Assembly: GCF_965200405.1 (NCBI RefSeq)
Contig: NZ_OZ241356.1
Location: forward strand, 744,001 to 808,000
Length of the DNA stretch: 64,000 nt
Direction of reading: 5' to 3'
Origin: Glacieibacterium sp965200405
Lineage (GTDB): Bacteria > Pseudomonadota > Alphaproteobacteria > Sphingomonadales > Sphingomonadaceae
Both the position numbers and the translations under genes were made by a program. The notes below the pieces were generated by a model. That model did no database searches. It was not told the origin of the DNA and saw only the letters and a list, made by a program, of their open reading frames with translations. Below, piece by piece: positions 43,290 to 51,562 of the stretch (the first letter of the stretch is position 1; each line of letters begins with the position of its first letter).

Positions 43290-43364
43290 TCCTCGGTAGC
43301 TCAGCGGTAGAGCATCCGACTGTTAATCGGATGGTCGCAGGTTCGAATCCTGCCCGGGGAGCCA
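43290..43364 (+). tRNA. tRNA-Asn (GTT)
   Basis: A full cloverleaf with acceptor stem TCCTCGG paired with CCGGGGA, a D-arm starting TAGCTCAGC, anticodon loop CTGTTAA with GTT (Asn), the T-arm GGTTCGAATCC and an encoded CCA at 43362-43364. It follows nadK and has no neighbouring tRNA. Confidence 0.97.
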
Positions 43365-43434
43365 TTTCCTTCTTTGCGACAACGCATTGCGACGATGCAT
43401 CGCGTCGTCGAGGTGTCGCGGTCGATGCCGCGGC

Positions 43435-44808
43435 CTAGGTCGCCATCAGCGCATCGACGAAGCGCTGGCGCCACCAGACGACGTCTTCTGCCTCGACCGA
43501 ATCCATCAGCCTGCGCCAGCGGCTGATGCGCTCGGCCTTATCCATCCTGAGGGCCAGCAGGATCGCATCCGACATTTCCTCGGCGCTGTACGGGTTGATC
43601 AGCACCGCGCCCTTCAACTGCACCGCCGCCCCGGCAAAGCGCGACAGGATCAGGACGCCCGGGTCCTCCGGGTCCTGCGCCGCGACATATTCCTTGGCCA
43701 CCAGGTTCATGCCGTCGCGCAGCGGCGTCACCAGCCCGATCCGGGCGGCGCGGTAGATGCCGGCGAGGACGTCGCGCGGATAGCCCTGGTTGACGTAGCG
43801 GATCGGCACCCAGTCGACATCAGCATAGGCACCGTTGATCCGCCCCGACAGCCCCTCCAGGTCGGTCCTGATCTGCTGATAGGTCTCGACGGACTCGCGC
43901 GACGGCGGCGCGATCTGCAGCAGGAAGACCTCCTTGCGCTCCTCGGGATGCTCGACAAGGAACCGCTCGTAGCCGAGGAAGCGCTCCTCCAGCCCCTTCG
44001 AATAATCGAGACGGTCGACGCCGACGATCATGTCGCGGCCATTGCAGCTGTCGCGCATCTGGCGGTGCGACAGCCGCGCCGTGATGCTGCGCGACATGGC
44101 GACGAACTCCGGCGTGTCGATGCCGATCGGACAGGTGATCGCCTTGATCGTCCGGCCAGCGAGGCTGATGTTGCCGTCGGCCTCCAGCACCGCGCCGAGT
44201 TGCTGGACGACATATTCGGAAAAGGATTCGCGCCACTCGTCGGTGTGGAAGCCGATCACGTCATAGGCGAACAGCGTCCGGACGAGATCCTCGGCCTTCG
44301 GCAGGCTCGACAGCAGCCGCCGCGCCGGCCAGGGAATATGCAGGAACAGGCCGATGCGGTTCTTGCAGCCGCGCTTGCGGAGCTCCGAACCGAGCGGGAA
44401 CAGGTGATAATCCTGTACCCAGATCGCGTCGTCGGGCTCGATCAGCGGCCGGACGGTCTCGGCGAAGCGCTCGTTGACGCGCTGGTAGCCGCCTGCGAAG
44501 CCGCGCTCGTATTCCGCCAGGTCGATGCGGTCGTGGAACAGCGGCCACAGCGTGCGATTGGCGTAGCCGTTGTAATATTCCTCGATGTCCTGGTCTTCGA
44601 GATCGATCGTCGCGGTGGTGACGCCGCTGTCGCGCTGGAAGTTGATGTGACCGGTGAACTGGTCGGTGCGCTCGCCCGACCAGCCGAACCAGAAGCCCGA
44701 ATATTCGCGCAGCGCCGCCGCCAGCGCCACGGCCAGACCGCCCTGCGAGCCCGCTGGCGCGGACCCGGGCGCCTGGACGCGGTTCGAAACGATGATCAGC
44801 CGGCTCAA
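43435..44808 (-). CDS. otsA: Alpha,alpha-trehalose-phosphate synthase
   Basis: GT20 enzyme of 457 aa that makes trehalose-6-phosphate from UDP-glucose and glucose-6-phosphate. Motifs: IIVSNRVQ, FWFGWSG, WVQDYHLF, LFLHIPWPA, VDRLDYSKGLEER and TPLRDGMNLVAKEYVA. The TTG at 44808 is preferred: it overlaps the GH15 stop as TTGA, and GGAG lies nine bases ahead. An in-frame GTG at 44823 has no such site. Last gene of otsB-GH15-otsA. Confidence 0.92.
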   Translation of the reverse strand: MSRLIIVSNRVQAPGSAPAGSQGGLAVALAAALREYSGFWFGWSGERTDQFTGHINFQRDSGVTTATIDLEDQDIEEYYNGYANRTLWPLFHDRIDLAEYERGFAGGYQRVNERFAETVRPLIEPDDAIWVQDYHLFPLGSELRKRGCKNRIGLFLHIPWPARRLLSSLPKAEDLVRTLFAYDVIGFHTDEWRESFSEYVVQQLGAVLEADGNISLAGRTIKAITCPIGIDTPEFVAMSRSITARLSHRQMRDSCNGRDMIVGVDRLDYSKGLEERFLGYERFLVEHPEERKEVFLLQIAPPSRESVETYQQIRTDLEGLSGRINGAYADVDWVPIRYVNQGYPRDVLAGIYRAARIGLVTPLRDGMNLVAKEYVAAQDPEDPGVLILSRFAGAAVQLKGAVLINPYSAEEMSDAILLALRMDKAERISRWRRLMDSVEAEDVVWWRQRFVDALMAT

Positions 44809-46601
44809 CGGATGGCGCTCCACGGGCGGCTCAGCAGGACCGCGCAATTGATCATGCCGACCAGCGAATAGGTCTGCGGATAATTGCCCCACAGCTCGCC
44901 GGTCGACGGGTCGATGTCCTCCGACAACAGGCCGGCGGCGGTGCGCCGCGACAGCATCTCCTCGAACAAGGCGCGGGCATCGTCGCTCCGCCCGGTCAGG
45001 TGCAGCGCCTCGATCAGCCAGAAGGTGCAGACGTTGAACGCCGTCTCGGGCAGTCCGAAGTCGTCCTCGGTGGCATAGCGCAACATCGTCGAGCCGCGCC
45101 GCAATCCGGTCTCGACCGCCGCCAGCGTCGACCGGAAGCGCGGATCGTCGGGGGACAGGAAGCGCAGGTCGAGCAGCTGGATCAGGCTGGCATCGAGGTC
45201 GTCGCCGGAGAAGGTCGCCGACAACCGCTGGGTATCCTCGCGCCATGCCGCGGTCTCGATCCGGTCACGGATGACCTGTGCCCGCTGGTCCCAGAAGGCG
45301 CGACGATCCTCCAGTTTGAGCGCCGTCGCCGCACCCGCCAGCCGGTCGCACGCCGCCCAGCACATCGCCGCCGAATAGGTGTGGACGCTCTGCCGGGTGC
45401 GCAGCTCCCACAATCCGGCGTCGGGCTGGTCGTAATAATTCCAGGCGCGCTCGCCGACCTTTTCCAGCGCCTCGAAGTCCTCGACGCCCGCCATCCGGAA
45501 CAGGCGCTCGTCGAAGAACGCCTGGGCGTTGGACAGGATGATCTGGCCATAGGCGTCGTGCTGGACCTGTTCATAGGCCTGGTTGCCGACGCGCACCGGC
45601 CCCATGCCGCGATAACCGGCGAGATCGGGGGCGAAGCGCTCCTCCAGCACCATCTCGCCGAGCACGCCGTACAGCGGCTGGATGTGCCCGCCGCGCGCGC
45701 CGTCGACGATGTTGCGGAGATAGCCGAGATAGGCCTCGAGCACGTCGAGCGCGCCGAGGCGGTTGAGCGCCTGCACGGTGTAATAGCCGTCGCGGATCCA
45801 GCAGTAGCGATAGTCCCAGTTGCGCTGCGACCCGGCATGCTCGGGAATGGAGGTGGTCAGGGCGGCAACGATCGCGCCGCTCTCCTCGTGCTGGCACAGC
45901 TTCAGGGTGATCGCCGAGCGGATGACGACCTCCTGCCATTCCGCCGGGGTCGCCAGCCCGCGTACCCAATGCTGCCATTCGGCCGTGGTGTCGGCGAGCA
46001 TCTGCTCCACCGTCGTCGCGATGTCGCGGTCGAACGACTCGTCGGGGCCGAGGAAGAAGTGCAGCGGCTTCTCGACCCGGAAGGCCTGTTCGGAGGTGAT
46101 CATCCCGGTCGGGCCGGTCGTCGTCATACGCAGCGTCAGCTCGTCGAGCAGGTAGCGCACATGGTTCGAGCCGCTGGTCGTCACGACGTCGGCCTTGCCC
46201 CAGCGGCGCGTCGGGCGAAGCCGCACCCGGATGCGCGGGCTGCCTGCCACCGGCCTGACGATCCGCGCGAAGGCGACGGGGCGGTAAGTCCGTCCCAGCC
46301 GCTGGAAGCGCGGGCAGAAATCGATGACCTCGACCGCATTGCCCTGCTCGTCGGTATGGCGGGTGACAAGGATCGGCGTGTTGCGCACATAGCGTTGCTC
46401 GGTGGCGACGCAGCCTTCCAGGTCGATCGCCCACAAGCCCGCGCCGGTGTCGGCGCCCTCGGCCTGACCGCTCAGCAGTGCCGAGAACAGCGGATCGCCG
46501 TCGACGCGTGGCACGCAGCCCCAGACGAACCGCCCGGCCCTGTCGACCAGCGCGCTGACCTGGCAATTGCCGATCGGCCACAGGTCCAGCGATGCCGTCA
46601 T
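44805..46601 (-). CDS. Glycoside hydrolase family 15 protein (glucoamylase/trehalase type)
   Basis: A 598-aa enzyme with an N-terminal beta-sandwich (about 1-250) and an (alpha/alpha)6 barrel. The first conserved acidic region is QRNWDYRYCWIRDGYYT, and the catalytic base region is EDIDPSTGELWGNYPQTYSLVG. Both match GH15 proteins, some of which hydrolyse trehalose. There is no signal peptide, so it acts in the cytoplasm on trehalose or on an alpha-glucan. It lies between and overlaps the trehalose-synthesis genes (ATGA with otsB, TTGA with otsA), implying tight coupling to trehalose metabolism. Confidence 0.9.
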   Translation of the reverse strand: MTASLDLWPIGNCQVSALVDRAGRFVWGCVPRVDGDPLFSALLSGQAEGADTGAGLWAIDLEGCVATEQRYVRNTPILVTRHTDEQGNAVEVIDFCPRFQRLGRTYRPVAFARIVRPVAGSPRIRVRLRPTRRWGKADVVTTSGSNHVRYLLDELTLRMTTTGPTGMITSEQAFRVEKPLHFFLGPDESFDRDIATTVEQMLADTTAEWQHWVRGLATPAEWQEVVIRSAITLKLCQHEESGAIVAALTTSIPEHAGSQRNWDYRYCWIRDGYYTVQALNRLGALDVLEAYLGYLRNIVDGARGGHIQPLYGVLGEMVLEERFAPDLAGYRGMGPVRVGNQAYEQVQHDAYGQIILSNAQAFFDERLFRMAGVEDFEALEKVGERAWNYYDQPDAGLWELRTRQSVHTYSAAMCWAACDRLAGAATALKLEDRRAFWDQRAQVIRDRIETAAWREDTQRLSATFSGDDLDASLIQLLDLRFLSPDDPRFRSTLAAVETGLRRGSTMLRYATEDDFGLPETAFNVCTFWLIEALHLTGRSDDARALFEEMLSRRTAAGLLSEDIDPSTGELWGNYPQTYSLVGMINCAVLLSRPWSAIR

Positions 46602-47371
46602 GAGTCTTCCCCGCAGGCAGTTTCGAGCCAGGCCAGCGTCGCCTCGACATCGTCGAGCCGGTAATGCGCCGCAGTCGGACGGTCCGCGCCGACCAGGATA
46701 CCGAAGCCCCCCATCTCGGCCGCCACGACGAACGCCGCCTCGTCGGTATCGTCGTCCCCGATGAAGATCGGCATGCTGCCCGCCATCGCCGGGGTACGCA
46801 GCAGGGTGCGCAGCGCGCCGCCCTTGTCGGCACCGGGGGCGCGCAGTTCGAAGACCATCTTGCCGGACTGCAGCGTCAGGCCGGTCGATTTCGCCAGTCC
46901 CGTCGCCAGCCGGCGGCACGCGTCCTCGGCCTGCGGCTCGGCGCGGTAGTGCAGCGCGACGCCGAAAGGCTTGCGCTCGATGACGATAGCTGAGTGAACC
47001 TTCTGCAAACGCTGCATCTCCTGGATGACGGGGCCGAGATCGTCGGGGCGTGGTGGTTCGGATGCCGTGCCGTCGGGCCACAGCATCTCCACCCCATGGC
47101 TGCCGGCGAACACCAGCGCCGTGCTGCCGAGGAACTGCTTCAACTCGGCGATCGGGCGGCCGCTGACGATCGCCACCCGCCCGGGAAACTTCGTCGTCAG
47201 GCGGGCCAGCAGGCCGCGAAGCCGGTCGCTGACCTGCACGGCGCCAGGATGCGCCGCGATGCCGACGAGCGTGCCATCGAAGTCTAGAAACAGGCTCGCT
47301 TGCTGGAGGTCGACAAGGCCGGGAGCGGGACGATTGTCGCGGGGGGCGGTCGAAGCGATCGGCTTGGTCAT
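46598..47371 (-). CDS. otsB: Trehalose-6-phosphate phosphatase
   Basis: HAD-family phosphatase of 257 aa. Motif I is LFLDFDGTLVGIAAHP (nucleophile Asp in DFDGT), motif II is IVSGRPIAELKQFL, and motif IV is FIGDDDTDEAAF. The specificity cap contains FAGSHGVEMLWPDG. First gene of a three-gene operon with GH15 and otsA. About 340 bases separate it from the divergent mmsA. Confidence 0.95.
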   Translation of the reverse strand: MTKPIASTAPRDNRPAPGLVDLQQASLFLDFDGTLVGIAAHPGAVQVSDRLRGLLARLTTKFPGRVAIVSGRPIAELKQFLGSTALVFAGSHGVEMLWPDGTASEPPRPDDLGPVIQEMQRLQKVHSAIVIERKPFGVALHYRAEPQAEDACRRLATGLAKSTGLTLQSGKMVFELRAPGADKGGALRTLLRTPAMAGSMPIFIGDDDTDEAAFVVAAEMGGFGILVGADRPTAAHYRLDDVEATLAWLETACGEDS

Positions 47372-47714
47372 CGTACGATAACGTATGGCTCCAGCGTCCG
47401 GGGGCCATGTTGGTTGTGGTCGTTGGGCATCATGAGTTTCGTTGATCCGGTTCTACTCCACCTCGAAGTGCAGATAGTCGTTGCAGGCTGGCGACCGCCA
47501 TACCCTAGCGGTTTGTTCACCTTCGCGGCCATAGTTGGCGGGTCGGCTGGTCGGGTATTAAGCCCGGTCCCGCGCGGTGGGCGATGTGGTTCGCCCGTGA
47601 GGGACGTTATCCTGTCGCGCGACGCGGCGCCCGACACTTTCCCGGCTTGTCGGCGATTGCGGGGCGTGGGAGTGGCACGCATTCGCCGGCGCAGACCGGC
47701 CGGGAGAGTTGATC
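47372..47714. other. 343-bp divergent intergenic region
   Basis: This separates otsB (minus) from mmsA (plus) and must hold both promoters. I looked for an EcfG-type GGAAC...GTT promoter before otsB and found none that fits. I see no repeat, RNA motif or credible open frame. A GGGAGAG ribosome site lies just before mmsA. Confidence 0.5.
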
Positions 47715-49253
47715 ATGCGCGATATCGACCATTTCATCGGCGGTCAGACCGTCGTCGGCACCTCGGGACGCTATGGCGACGTCTTCGACCCCAACACCGG
47801 TCAGGTGCAGGCGCGGGTTCAGCTCGCCTCCGCTGCCGAGGTCGATGCGGCGATCGCCAATGCCGCCGCCGCGCAGCCCGGCTGGGCCGCGATCAACCCG
47901 CAGCGCCGGGCGCGCGTCATGTTCGAGTTCAAGCGGCTGGTCGAGCGCGACATGGAGCGGCTGGCCGAGCTGCTGTCGTCGGAGCACGGCAAGGTTATCG
48001 CCGATTCGAAGGGCGACATCCAGCGCGGGCTGGAGGTAATCGAGTTCGCCTGCGGCATCCCGCACCTGCTCAAGGGCGAGTACACCATGGGCGCCGGCCC
48101 GGGCATCGACGTCTATTCGATGCGCGTGCCGCTGGGCGTCGGCGCGGGCATCACGCCGTTCAACTTCCCGGGCATGATCCCGATGTGGATGTTCGGCGTC
48201 GCTATCGCCTGCGGCAACACCTTCGTGCTGAAACCCTCGGAGCGTGACTCGTCGCTGCCGGTCGAGCTCGGCAAGCTGATGATGGAGGCGGGCGCTCCTC
48301 CCGGCGTGCTCAACGTCGTCCACGGCGACAAGGAGGCGGTCGACGCCATCCTCGCCTCGCCGATCGTCCGCGCCGTCAGCTTCGTCGGCTCCTCGGACAT
48401 CGCGCATCATGTCTATGCAACCGGCACCTCGACCGGCAAGCGCGTCCAGGCGATGGGCGGCGCCAAGAACCACGCCATCGTGCTGCCCGATGCCGACATG
48501 GAGCAGGTCGTCGCCGACCTGTCCGGCGCGGCATTCGGCTCGGCCGGCGAGCGCTGCATGGCGCTGCCGGTGGTGGTGCCGGTCGGCGAGCGCACCGCGG
48601 CGACGTTGCGCGAGATGATGGTGCCGGCGATGGCCGCACTCCGCGTCGGCGTGTCGAGCGACAAGGACGCGCACTACGGCCCGGTGATAAACGGCGCGCA
48701 CCGCAGCCGCGTCGAGGACTATATCCAGATGGGCATCGACGAGGGCGCCGAGCTGGTCGTCGATGGTCGCGGCTTCCAGTTGCAGGGCCATGAGCAGGGC
48801 TTCTTCATCGGGCCGAGCCTGTTCGACCAGGTCAAGCCGACGATGCGCAGCTATCAGGACGAGATCTTCGGGCCGGTCCTGCAGATCGTCCGCGCCGAGA
48901 CGCTGGCCGAGGCCGCCGCGCTGCCAAGCCAGCACCAATACGGCAACGGCGTCGCGATCTTCACCCGCAACGGCGGCGCGGCGCGCGATTTCGCCGCCAC
49001 GGTCGAGGTCGGCATGGTCGGCATCAACGTGCCAATCCCGGTGCCGCTGGCCTATCACAGCTTCGGCGGCTGGAAGCGTTCGGGCTTCGGCGACCACAAC
49101 CAGCATGGGCCGGAGGGCGTGCGCTTCTGGACCAAGGTCAAGACCGTCACCCAGCGCTGGCCGACCGGCGGCCACGAGCTGCCGCGCGGCTCCGAGGACG
49201 GCGGCCCGTCGCGGGTTGTCGACAGCAGCTTCGTCATTCCGACGATGAAGTAG
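47715..49253 (+). CDS. mmsA: Methylmalonate-semialdehyde dehydrogenase (CoA-acylating)
   Basis: Aldehyde dehydrogenase superfamily enzyme of 512 aa that converts methylmalonate semialdehyde to propionyl-CoA, the last steps of valine breakdown. Features: GVGAGITPFNFPGMIPMWM, FVLKPSERDSSLP and FGSAGERCMALPV with nucleophile Cys281, and GWKRSGFGDHNQHG. The CoA-acylating subgroup is recognised by the CMALP context. The mmsB gene follows after 10 bases. No regulator (mmsR-like) is adjacent. Confidence 0.94.
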   Translation: MRDIDHFIGGQTVVGTSGRYGDVFDPNTGQVQARVQLASAAEVDAAIANAAAAQPGWAAINPQRRARVMFEFKRLVERDMERLAELLSSEHGKVIADSKGDIQRGLEVIEFACGIPHLLKGEYTMGAGPGIDVYSMRVPLGVGAGITPFNFPGMIPMWMFGVAIACGNTFVLKPSERDSSLPVELGKLMMEAGAPPGVLNVVHGDKEAVDAILASPIVRAVSFVGSSDIAHHVYATGTSTGKRVQAMGGAKNHAIVLPDADMEQVVADLSGAAFGSAGERCMALPVVVPVGERTAATLREMMVPAMAALRVGVSSDKDAHYGPVINGAHRSRVEDYIQMGIDEGAELVVDGRGFQLQGHEQGFFIGPSLFDQVKPTMRSYQDEIFGPVLQIVRAETLAEAAALPSQHQYGNGVAIFTRNGGAARDFAATVEVGMVGINVPIPVPLAYHSFGGWKRSGFGDHNQHGPEGVRFWTKVKTVTQRWPTGGHELPRGSEDGGPSRVVDSSFVIPTMK

Positions 49254-49263
49254 GGGACCCGGC

Positions 49264-50154
49264 ATGGCGAACATCGCATTCATCGGGCTCGGCCACATGG
49301 GCTCGGGCATGGCGGCCAATCTGGTCAAGGTCGGCCACAAGGTCCGGGCATTCGACGTCTCGGAGGCCGCGATGGCGCGCGCCGAGGCTGACGGCTGCAT
49401 CCGCGCGGCCAACATCGGCGCGGCGGTCGACGGCGCCGATGCGGTGGTGACGATGCTGCCGGCCGGGCAGCACGTCGCACAGGTCTATGCCAACGAGGTC
49501 TTTGGCGCGGCACGACGCGAGATGGTGCTGATCGACTGCTCGACCATCGACGTCGCCACCGCCAAGCAGGTCGGCAGCGATGCCGCGAACCTCGGCCTGA
49601 CGATGGTCGACGCGCCGGTTTCGGGCGGTACCGGCGGGGCGCAGGCGGCGACGCTGACTTTCATGGTCGGTGGCTCGGAGGCCGGCTTCGTGCTGGCGCG
49701 GCCGATCCTCGAGGGCATGGGCAAGGCGATCATCCACGCCGGCGGTCCCGGCATGGGCCAGGCCGCCAAGATCTGTAACAACATGATCCTCGGCGCGACG
49801 ATGGTGGCGACGGCCGAGGCCTTCGTGCTGGCGCAGAAGCTCGGCCTCGACACCCAGACCTTCTTCGACATCAGTTCCAAGTCGAGCGGCCAGTCGTTCT
49901 CGATGACCAGCTTCTGCCCGGTGCCGGGTCCGGTGCCGGCGTCGCCTGCCAACCGCGACTATGCCGGCGGCTTCGGCGCGGCGCTGATGCTCAAGGATCT
50001 GAAGCTGGCGGTCGGGGCGGCGGCAGGGGTCGGCGCCAGCGTGCCGATGGGCTCGCAGGCCGAGGCGCTGTTCCAGATCTTCAACGGCCTCGGTGGCGGC
50101 AACAAGGACTTCTCGGCGATCATCAAGCTGCTCGACGGCAGCTGGCAGGACTAG
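49264..50154 (+). CDS. mmsB: 3-hydroxyisobutyrate dehydrogenase
   Basis: A 296-aa NAD-dependent beta-hydroxyacid dehydrogenase. The dinucleotide motif is IAFIGLGHMGSGMAANL, the substrate motif is DAPVSGGTGGAQAATLTFMVGG, and the catalytic lysine lies in GPGMGQAAKICNNMI. It supplies methylmalonate semialdehyde to mmsA in valine catabolism. The stop overlaps the end of the convergent DUF1223 gene by four bases. Confidence 0.94.
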   Translation: MANIAFIGLGHMGSGMAANLVKVGHKVRAFDVSEAAMARAEADGCIRAANIGAAVDGADAVVTMLPAGQHVAQVYANEVFGAARREMVLIDCSTIDVATAKQVGSDAANLGLTMVDAPVSGGTGGAQAATLTFMVGGSEAGFVLARPILEGMGKAIIHAGGPGMGQAAKICNNMILGATMVATAEAFVLAQKLGLDTQTFFDISSKSSGQSFSMTSFCPVPGPVPASPANRDYAGGFGAALMLKDLKLAVGAAAGVGASVPMGSQAEALFQIFNGLGGGNKDFSAIIKLLDGSWQD

Positions 50155-50840
50155 CCGCGCGCCGCCGCCAGGATCGCGCCGCCGCGCGGTAGCTGAACGA
50201 GGACCGCGGTCGACAGGCCGGGCGGGGCAGCGGCGACGTCGAAGCTCGCCGGCAGCCCCGACCAGCCGCCGAGGCGCGTCAACTGGCGGACGATGTTGCG
50301 GTGGGGCAGCTTGCGCCCATTGTTCTCGCCGGCCTTGATGGCGACCTCGACGGTGCGCGGGTCATAGCGCACCAGCCAGACGTCGGCAGCGGTCCGGGGC
50401 ATGTCGCCCTTGCCGATGACCAGCTTGCCGCCGTTCAGCGTCGCCACCGGCCCGGCGGGGCGCGGCGTCGCGGCGATCAATTTGGCGAGGGGTTGCGCCT
50501 GGGTGCCGGTGATATCCCGGCGGCCGTTGATGACGACCTGCGGGGTCCACACCTGCGCATGACCGAGGCCCCGCGCATAATCCCACTGCCGCTGGGTGTT
50601 GGCCGGCGTCGCAAAGCCGTCCTTCCAGCCGAGCTGGTCCCAATAGGTCACCGCGAAACTCAGCGCCAATATGTCCGGGCGGTCGGCGATCAGCGCGTTG
50701 ACGTTGGCGTTGGCCGGCGGGCACGACGAGCAGCCCTGGCTCTGGAACAGCTCGATCACGGTGAGCGGGGCCGGGGCTGCGGGCAGCGCCACCGCAGGCG
50801 TGGCAACCACCGCGACGGCAAGCAGGGCTAGACGTAACAT
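50151..50840 (-). CDS. DUF1223 exported thioredoxin-fold protein
   Basis: A 229-aa periplasmic protein with a signal peptide and a thioredoxin-like domain whose redox motif is QGCSSCPPAN (CxxC). The VWTPQVVINGRRDITG segment is the typical DUF1223 fingerprint. The start was set at the ATG at 50840, because GGAGA lies eight bases ahead. An upstream in-frame ATG has no such spacing. Function unknown, probably thiol-disulfide chemistry. Confidence 0.85.
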   Translation of the reverse strand: MLRLALLAVAVVATPAVALPAAPAPLTVIELFQSQGCSSCPPANANVNALIADRPDILALSFAVTYWDQLGWKDGFATPANTQRQWDYARGLGHAQVWTPQVVINGRRDITGTQAQPLAKLIAATPRPAGPVATLNGGKLVIGKGDMPRTAADVWLVRYDPRTVEVAIKAGENNGRKLPHRNIVRQLTRLGGWSGLPASFDVAAAPPGLSTAVLVQLPRGGAILAAARG

Positions 50841-50894
50841 CGGGCAGGTCTCCATCGGTCTCTGCCAATGGTTTCGAGCGGCTGCCCGGCTTGG

Positions 50895-51209
50895 TTACAC
50901 CCCCGTGCCGGTAATGTAGCGCCGCTCGCCGGTGGTCGGGTTGAACCAGACCCGGACGTGCGCGCCGGTCGCTGGATCGATGAAGCGCTCCAGCGTCACT
51001 TCCCACCCCGGCCCCGGCTCGCTGGTGTCGAAGGATTTGTAGCGGACGCGCTCGAAGACGAAGCCGGCGAGCACGATCCCGAGCTGGACGGCGAACCAGA
51101 TGGCCAATGCGACCGGTATTCCGACGACGCCGGCCCAGGCGAGTGCGGCGCAGGCCAGCGTCGTCGCCAGCGCCAGCACGACGACCGCGATGATCGTCCA
51201 GCGCAGCAC
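50895..51209 (-). CDS. Small two-helix membrane protein
   Basis: A 104-aa protein with two hydrophobic segments (residues about 5-25 and 27-50) and a cytoplasmic or periplasmic tail containing RVWFNPTTGERRYITG. The family is not recognised. It sits two bases from the UPF0145 gene (stop and start nearly touching), so they are probably coexpressed. Confidence 0.65.
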   Translation of the reverse strand: MLRWTIIAVVVLALATTLACAALAWAGVVGIPVALAIWFAVQLGIVLAGFVFERVRYKSFDTSEPGPGWEVTLERFIDPATGAHVRVWFNPTTGERRYITGTGV

Positions 51210-51211
51210 AG

Positions 51212-51535
51212 TCAGCTGATCGGCTCGACGACCGCTGCTGTCCCATAAGCGACGATCTCGCTCATCGATTGGCCGATCTCGTTCGAATCGAAGCGCATCA
51301 TGACGATGGCATTGGCGCCCATCGCCTGCGCATTGGCGACCATCCGGTCGGTGGCGTGTTTGCGCGCCTCTTCCAGCAACGAAGTATATTCCTTGATCTC
51401 GCCGCCAAGGATCGTGCGCAGCGACGCGAGGATGTTACCCCCGAGCCCGCGGCTGCGAACGACGACGCCGAAGCATTGGCCCAGACTCGTGGTGGTACGA
51501 TGCCCGGCAATGCTCTCGGTGGTCACGACGATCAT
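51212..51535 (-). CDS. UPF0145/YbjQ-family protein
   Basis: A 107-aa protein matching YbjQ/UPF0145: MIVVTTESIAGHRTTTSLG, VVRSRGLGGNI, the REY-like KEYTSLLEEARKHA helix and GANAIVMMRFDSNEI. The fold forms pentamers. Metal or other ligand binding has been suggested for the family but its role is open. It is 27 bases after secA. Confidence 0.88.
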   Translation of the reverse strand: MIVVTTESIAGHRTTTSLGQCFGVVVRSRGLGGNILASLRTILGGEIKEYTSLLEEARKHATDRMVANAQAMGANAIVMMRFDSNEIGQSMSEIVAYGTAAVVEPIS

Positions 51536-51562
51536 CGCTGCGTCCCCCCGTTGTCCGTAGCG

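Noticed and set aside
47372..47470. General stress (EcfG-type) promoter before otsB
   Set aside because: An AGAACC sequence is present but the expected GGAAC box and GTT at the right spacing are not.
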